Source of the DNA: Baffinella frigidus
Taxonomy: Eukaryota > Cryptophyceae > Cryptomonadales > Baffinellaceae
Assembly (NCBI GenBank): GCA_026770585.1
Contig: MU646720.1
Span: forward strand, 3,338 to 14,502
Reading direction: 5' to 3'
Length of the DNA stretch: 11,165 nucleotides
Made by a program: the position numbers and the translations under genes. Below, in pieces: positions 7,235-11,165 of this stretch. Within the stretch, counting starts at the first letter, position 1. Each line of letters starts with the position of its first letter. The notes beneath the pieces were generated by a model. It was not told the DNA's origin, did not search any database, and was given only the letters and a program-made list of their open reading frames with translations.

Positions 7235-8639
7235 CATCACCCCGTGAATCTTCACCACTTCCATGTCTGCGCTTACGATGGCGTTTATTATTTCCATCTC
7301 GATACTTCTGTTTTGAAGCGTTGTCTTTCATTACTGACTCTGTATTAGGGAATTCCTGCTTGTGTCCACGCACAGAGACGTTGTACGTGACCTTCCCGTC
7401 GTGTGATATCACACAGCACGATGTGAGAGGTGGGGCTCGGTCTGGATCGATTGGGTCGACGTCCGCGAATATAGGTGAATTTACCTTGATCAGCGCAAGT
7501 ACAAGCGAATAAATACACGCCTCTCCCTTCTCCTCCCGCGCTTTCTCACACGCGCTTTTGCTGTACTGCGTTCGCGCACCGGAGCCAGCAATCTGGTGCA
7601 AGCACATGCCGTGGGGCATTGTGAGCTCCTTCTCGATGTACAACTGACAGCCTGTTTCAAGACTGGTCATGTCGTAGGCGCTTACGCACTGGGCCAAAAG
7701 ATACGGACGTACTATAGATCTGGCTTCTGGTTCGGTGAACCGTTTCAGGTCTCTATCGGTCGTATCCTTTCTCCACAGGGGGTTTCGAAGATATGAGGTC
7801 AGAAAGTGCGTAGTCTCCCGGCATTTGACCTCTTCCCCTGGTTTAATCGGTTGCATGGTGGTGAGGAAATAGGCCGCAAAATTTCCCTCTAACAGAACGT
7901 CCTCCACCGAAGTGTATTGTCCTTGGTCTCGCACCCAATTGTCTGACGTTTCCTCTCCTTTGGGGTGAAAGACACCTGCTGAGCTCTTCATGATGTCGTG
8001 AACTCGGTCCGTCACCTCATCGTAACGAGAGGTGTCGCCCAGCCCGAACGCGGTACTGGACGTGTCGCCACCGTTGGCTACGAATATGGCGGCGAGTTCC
8101 TCGTGACGAACTTGTCGCAACCGTTCATCTCTTTCGCGATCCTTTGCCCGTCGTCTGCCAATCGATGCAATTGCGACAGCGTCGCCATCTTCAGCCGCTT
8201 GCTTTCGGCAACCGTACTGTGCATTTTTGGTAGACCTCCGGGTGACCGCGACAGCGTCGCCATCTTCAACCGCTTGCCTCTGCTCCGCCACCCAGTTACG
8301 TTGGTAAGCCTGAAGTTTGGCGCAAGCTGCAATCGCATCAGCGTCACCGTTGTCGCGCGCATCTCTCATTTTTTTGGTGACATTGACCCTGTCGGTGTTT
8401 ATTCTGTCTTTGCGAAGAATAGCGACTGCATCGCCATCAATGACCTTCTGCTTCTCAGAAGCGTACTTTATGGAATTCAATATCTGGTTTTGTGCGGAAT
8501 GCTTCTTTTTCGCTCGTTCAGCAACGGAGAGGTCTGTATTGAGACTGTCCGCGATCAAGGTATTGTGTCTACTACGCAACATTTCACTGAAAATGTCCTG
8601 TGGGCCGTAGAACACCAGTTGTTCATCAGGCGTTGACAT
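7230..8639 (-). CDS. Hypothetical DGDA-repeat protein, 469 aa
   Basis: A long single-exon frame. The open frame reaches a GTG at 8645, but the first ATG is at 8639; for a eukaryote I take that as the start. Residues 1-65 are helical and charged. Residues about 66-160 contain four copies of a DGDAVAI-type motif (D68, N97, D126, D151) spaced 29, 29 and 25 residues apart, each followed by basic residues; the last two are also nearly identical in DNA (8173-8202 and 8248-8277). A second, non-repetitive domain follows from about 220 to 420, containing NFAAYFLTTM then KPGEEV at 253-271. This is vaguely like the end of a SET domain, but the NHS motif and tyrosine are not seen, so that is only a hint. 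The C-terminus (about 447-469) is strongly basic (KRHRKRRHG), a likely nuclear localisation or nucleic-acid-binding tail. There are no membrane segments. I do not recognise the family. Confidence 0.85.
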   Translation of the reverse strand: MSTPDEQLVFYGPQDIFSEMLRSRHNTLIADSLNTDLSVAERAKKKHSAQNQILNSIKYASEKQKVIDGDAVAILRKDRINTDRVNVTKKMRDARDNGDADAIAACAKLQAYQRNWVAEQRQAVEDGDAVAVTRRSTKNAQYGCRKQAAEDGDAVAIASIGRRRAKDRERDERLRQVRHEELAAIFVANGGDTSSTAFGLGDTSRYDEVTDRVHDIMKSSAGVFHPKGEETSDNWVRDQGQYTSVEDVLLEGNFAAYFLTTMQPIKPGEEVKCRETTHFLTSYLRNPLWRKDTTDRDLKRFTEPEARSIVRPYLLAQCVSAYDMTSLETGCQLYIEKELTMPHGMCLHQIAGSGARTQYSKSACEKAREEKGEACIYSLVLALIKVNSPIFADVDPIDPDRAPPLTSCCVISHDGKVTYNVSVRGHKQEFPNTESVMKDNASKQKYRDGNNKRHRKRRHGSGEDSRGDE

Positions 8640-8662
8640 TGACACTACACGTTTTTGTTGAT

Positions 8663-8668
8663 TTTATT
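8663..8668 (-). promoter_or_regulatory. Possible poly(A) signal of the membrane protein gene
   Basis: AATAAA on the minus strand lies 58 bases past the stop codon at 8726 and 24 bases before the ATG of the next gene at 8639. The intergenic gap is only 86 bp, so the 3' end of one transcript and the 5' end of the next nearly touch. Confidence 0.35.
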
Positions 8669-8725
8669 GAAATACTGCAATGGCAGTGTAACGTGATTTT
8701 TTTCTTTGAAATTATCTTTCACACT

Positions 8726-9619
8726 CTACACTTGTCTAGTCACCATTGGGGCTTGTTCTGTTACTTTACTGTCGTCTAGAACAACGTCGTCCAGGTTCAC
8801 ATCATCTTCATCTTTCATTTCGAAGTAGGAAGCATATTTTACGCAATCATGCCGTTTATGCCGTAAATATCGTCGACTGCTGTAAACGTTGACTGTCAAA
8901 GCCACAAGCATCTTGATGAAGAGCAAGTCCAGCTCTGAAAAACAAAAAGAGTGTCAGTTCAGACCCGGGACTATCTGCAAACAATTCGCAAGAATTATTG
9001 GGTGGGGGTGGGGTGTACGAGAGAAGTAGGTATACAGTCCGAAAACAGACATGATGGAGCAGTACATTGTCCACAGTTGGTTTAGACCTATTTTTGGTTT
9101 GGGGTTTAGGGTCCAGCTTTCATGTGTAGGTTAAGGGTTTAGGTTTAGGGTGTAGGGCTTAGACATATGCAAGTCAGCTTGGAGTATGGGAGATAGCGAC
9201 TCTTGTGATCTCGAATGGTCATCAAGAAAAACGGTTCAAGCGACTCTCCAGCGATATCATTCCAGAAGCTAGATAAAGCTGTAAAAATGGCCACTGCGCT
9301 CCATTTGTACCAGGTATCAAGGGGAATTCCGACGTAGAATGTCGTGGGACTTGGTCCGAAACGTACAAAGTCGCTCTTCATAAGTCCTTTATGAGGGACA
9401 AAAGTGTTAGATGTACCCATCGCATATGGTCACAGTGTCTAATTCGCAATAGTTCAAGTGTTTCAAGTCAAAATGGGTTGAGGGGGTTGAAAGTAAAATT
9501 TACCCATCTCGGTGAAAACTCCTATCACGATGAACAGCCAAGCCCAAATCACGCCGACCATGATACGCTTGTCATCAAAGACCTTATTGAGGACCCTGCG
9601 TGTTGTAAATTTTCGAAAA
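8726..9619 (-). CDS. Four-TM membrane protein, four exons, 5' end incomplete
   Basis: I reconstructed four exons on the minus strand: 9619-9504, 9386-9165, 9087-9019 and 8934-8726 (TAG at 8728-8726). The three introns between them are all phase 1, and the joined frame stays open for 204 codons. Each has GT...AG ends. The last has CTGAC followed by a TTTTTGTTTTTCAG tract, and the first has CTAAC 30 nt before its AG. Predicted membrane segments are MVGVIWAWLFIVIGVF, WSAVAIFTALSSFWNDI, LWTMYCSIMSVFGLYTYF and LDLLFIKMLVALTVNVY. Conserved-looking motifs are FGPSPTTFYVGIPLDTWYKW and DHKSRYLPYSK. From memory this pattern (FGPS..T.F.G.P.DTW..W, DHKTRYLPY, QLW..YC..MSVFG, Q.D....RM) marks a protein family of unknown function common in algae. 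The tail is acidic (DEDDVNLDDVVLDD). The 5' boundary is uncertain: CAG at 9622-9620 may be a 3' splice site for an upstream exon, or translation may begin at ATG 9561, giving 185 aa. An ATG at 9420 lies in the first intron of this model. Confidence 0.75.
9088..9164 (-). repeat. 77-nt intron made largely of telomere-type repeats
   Basis: On the coding strand the intron reads GTCTAAG, then degenerate units such as CCCTACA, CCCTAAA, CCTAAA, CCCTTAA, later CCCTAAA and CCCCAAA, and ends AAAAATAG. These are variants of CCCTAAA, the plant- and alga-type telomere repeat. The donor begins GTCTAAG and the downstream exon begins GTCTAAA, so a 6-bp direct repeat flanks the intron. Splicing here restores the motif C....QLW and keeps the frame, which supports the boundaries. 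Confidence 0.7.
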
Positions 9620-10047
9620 CTGAAAGTTTGACCCAATCGGGCCAATCCCCACACCCCATCCCTTTTGGAAAAACCTCCAGCGGGGCCGGGGCCCGTTTTC
9701 GGGGAGGAGCACAGGTTGGATTTGCCAGGGAGGGAAGGGAAAAGACCGTAATGGAACAGGTTATGGCGGGGTCTCAAAATGACTTTGATTTCGATGGTGA
9801 TGAGTCTCGACCTTGAACCGTTGTCGGAATCAAAGAGGGAAACTTAAAATGACTCGACTCGTTTTTCATGAAAACCGTGATGCCGGATGGCGTCCCAAAA
9901 TTGGGGGGGCGAATTGCGCCCGTTGAAACCAATTTACCACACGCTTTTTCAGGGACGCAGGGCCATATGGGGGTTCCTACGGACAAGGCAACGGAAACTC
10001 GGCCCGAAATGGACCGAAAATCCCCTCGTACGCAGCCCGCTGTGTGG
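9620..10047. other. Upstream of the membrane protein gene, no gene seen
   Basis: The open frames here have no recognisable content. Upstream exon(s) and a promoter for the minus-strand membrane protein gene are expected in or beyond this stretch, but I cannot place them. No clear TATA or Inr element is seen. Confidence 0.4.
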
Positions 10048-10165
10048 ACAGGGGCACCTCGCTCGTTTACAAGAAACGCCCTTCCCTAGGACCCAACGGT
10101 AGGCCTATGCCTAGGCCCCTATGGTGGTCCTAGGGGGGGGCAGTTTCTTATGAGGTACCCCTGTA
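10048..10165. mobile_element. Foldback element F1
   Basis: The left arm starts ACAGGGGCACCTCGCTCG and ends CCTAGGACC. The right arm mirrors it: GGTCCTAGGGGGGGGCAG, then TTTCTTATGAGGTACCCCTGT. The arms are about 40-46 nt; the right one lacks about five bases of GCTCG. The centre has the family motif GGTAGGCCTATGCCTAGG. No protein is encoded, so mobility would need proteins supplied from elsewhere. Confidence 0.85.
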
Positions 10166-10308
10166 GACGGTTCCTTGGATGTCTAGCAGAACCAGTTCCG
10201 GTGTCCGCCTATCCTTATGTGTTGGGAGCTCGAAGAATCTAACGGACCTAAAGGAAGGCAACCAGCCCGCCCCGGAGTGACTTTACATGGGGTTTATCCC
10301 CAGAGCTC

Positions 10309-10343
10309 GTGCCACTACAGGGGTACCCCTGTAGTGTTGGCAC
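10309..10343. repeat. Perfect 24-bp palindrome made of two element ends
   Basis: 10313-10336 is a perfect 24-bp palindrome with core CTACAGGGGTACCCCTGTAG, extended by GTGCC and GGCAC with a two-base bulge. It looks like the outer ends of two foldback elements (ACAGGGGTACC and its complement) joined with no interior, for example a residue of excision or the seed of a new element. Confidence 0.75.
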
Positions 10344-10398
10344 GGAAGACGTTCTTCCCTCACAGCACCCTTCAAGGTTAGAAGTTGGAGGTGGGAGT

Positions 10399-10670
10399 AC
10401 AGGGGTACCTAGCTCATAAGAATCCGCACCCCCCTAGGACCCTACAGTAGGGCTATGCCTGGGGCCCTACGGTGGTCCTGGAGAGAGTCGCCCTGTATCC
10501 CCTCTTCACGAGCCTCTGCACTGGAGAGCTAAACGCGATCCGAAAGTAAAAATGCTTTCTCTGCAGTCCTTTCTACGGAAGGGCGTGTCGTTGGCATATG
10601 TTGGGCGAAATTAAAACCTGAAGGACCTAAAGGAGGAGGGGGCTTTCTCATGAGCGAGGTACCCCTGTAG
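10399..10670. mobile_element. Foldback element F2 with a nested insertion
   Basis: The left arm, ACAGGGGTACCTAGCTCATA and on, with centre CCTACAGTAGGGCTATGCCTG, occupies 10399-10480. The matching right arm (GGGGGCTTTCTCATGAGCG, then AGGTACCCCTGT) lies at about 10637-10668. The gap between them holds repeat G on the minus strand. Removing G leaves an element of about 125 bp, the same size as F1 and F5. F2 is therefore best read as one element split by a later insertion. Confidence 0.7.
10491..10634 (-). repeat. Dispersed repeat G, copy 2, nested in F2
   Basis: This is the reverse complement of 345-488, of the same 144-nt length. Both ends of the similarity fall exactly where the foldback element is interrupted, apart from about 10 unaligned bases on the left (10481-10490). 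This supports G as a discrete inserted unit. Confidence 0.85.
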
Positions 10671-10712
10671 ACCACCTGCGAGGTCCACTTCGTGATCATC
10701 TTTGATGACTTC

Positions 10713-10890
10713 TGTACAGGGGTACCTCGCTCATAAGAAACTGCCCCCCCCCCCGTAGGACCACCATAGGGCTCTAGGCATAGGGCTACTGTAGGGTCCT
10801 AGGGGGGCCCTACAGTAGGGGGAGGCAGTTTCTTATGAGCCTCCCCCTCTAGGGGGAGGCAGTTTCTTATGAGTGAGGTACCCCTGTACA
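10713..10890. mobile_element. Foldback element F3 with duplicated right arm
   Basis: This 178-bp element has ends TGTACAGGGGTACC and GGTACCCCTGTACA. The left arm continues CTCGCTCATAAGAAACTG, then a run of 12 C. On the right, the 23-bp arm segment AGGGGGAGGCAGTTTCTTAT (plus GAG) occurs twice, at 10817-10839 and 10851-10873, 34 bp apart. This explains the greater length. The centre carries CCTACAGTAGGG in both orientations. It is the best-preserved long-armed member here. Confidence 0.85.
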
Positions 10891-10987
10891 TCGAGGGAAA
10901 CCTCTACAGACCCTCATTTCTCCATAAAAGTTCTTCGGTTTACAGTCCTGGGTGCATGAACATGCTCCAACCCTCGCCCCACCCCAT

Positions 10988-11106
10988 ACAGGGGTTACTC
11001 AAAATGAAGGACACGCACCGCCACAGGGTCCTACAGTAGGGCTAGTCCTAGGAGCATATGCCCACCCTAGGGACGGTGCGTTTCCTTAATCTCGAGTCAC
11101 CCCTGT
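10988..11106. mobile_element. Foldback element F4, variant subfamily
   Basis: The 33-bp arms at 10988-11020 and 11074-11106 match at 28 of 33 positions. Both start ACAGGGGT.ACTC and end ACGCACCG. They differ from the CTCATAAGAAACTGCC arms of F1-F3 but share the ends and the centre CCTACAGTAGGGCTAGTCC. The truncated copy at 3811-3897 belongs to this subfamily. Confidence 0.85.
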
Positions 11107-11154
11107 GCATTCACTTTCATCGTTTGGTGTCCTGTTTGGCTTGACATCTGGGGT

Positions 11155-11165
11155 ACAGGGGTACC
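11155..11165. mobile_element. Start of another foldback element, cut by window edge
   Basis: ACAGGGGTACC at the very end is the family's left terminus. Only 11 bp are visible, so this is a prediction about the adjoining sequence. Confidence 0.5.

Noticed and set aside
7998-8636. 212-codon plus-strand frame opposite the DGDA-repeat gene
   Set aside because: It is antisense to a longer, better-structured gene. Its length follows from the codon bias and repeats of that gene.
9096-9162. Chromosome end or true telomere
   Set aside because: The TTTAGGG-like units are few and degenerate, and they sit inside a gene with sequence continuing on both sides.
9145-9420. ATG at 9420 as start of an independent 91-codon gene
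   Set aside because: The splice model makes 9387-9503 an intron and gives exact continuity of membrane-protein motifs on both sides, so this ATG is probably intronic. It remains an alternative start.
1-11165. CRISPR array or prokaryotic operon
   Set aside because: No regular direct repeats with unique spacers are present, and the spliced genes indicate a eukaryote.

Overview
The window looks like nuclear DNA of a eukaryote, most likely an alga. The evidence is spliceosomal introns with GT...AG ends and pyrimidine tracts, CCCTAAA-type (TTTAGGG) repeat DNA, many foldback and terminal-inverted-repeat elements, and satellite-like DNA. The mix of intron-bearing genes, intron-less genes of unknown origin and dense repeats would suit a brown alga or related stramenopile, but no single sequence settles the taxon.

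Layout. 1-2140 is a compound satellite: two nearly identical 346-bp A blocks and two related B blocks. The first A-B junction is split by a 676-bp insertion, and the second copy keeps the empty site. 2141-6120 has no convincing gene. It holds a 278-bp MITE-like element, a strong hairpin, a 174-bp duplicated block exactly 300 bp apart, a 352-bp inverted-repeat element and another long hairpin. 6130-6407 (+) holds gene fragments: a frameshifted helical segment, then a 65-nt exon with the signature of the PRKRIP1/DUF1168 spliceosome-associated family and a strong 5' splice site, but no downstream partner in the window. 6558-6770 is a 10-bp-unit minisatellite.

6775-9619 is the gene-rich part, all on the minus strand. 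In transcription order it holds: (1) a multi-exon membrane protein gene, for which I worked out four exons joined by three phase-1 introns of 117, 77 and 84 nt; (2) an intron-less 469-codon gene with four DGDA repeats at about 29-residue spacing; (3) an intron-less 131-codon single-pass membrane protein gene. The 77-nt intron consists largely of degenerate CCCTAAA telomere-type repeats and is flanked by a short direct repeat.

9620-11165 has no recognisable gene. From 10048 it is a cluster of related foldback elements whose ends read ACAGGGGTACC. One of them carries a nested copy of the 144-bp sequence found in the first A-B repeat at the other end of the window, in opposite orientation. I see no operon-like system. 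The most notable items are the telomere-repeat intron, the stranded PRKRIP1 exon, the DGDA-repeat gene pair and the nested foldback family.
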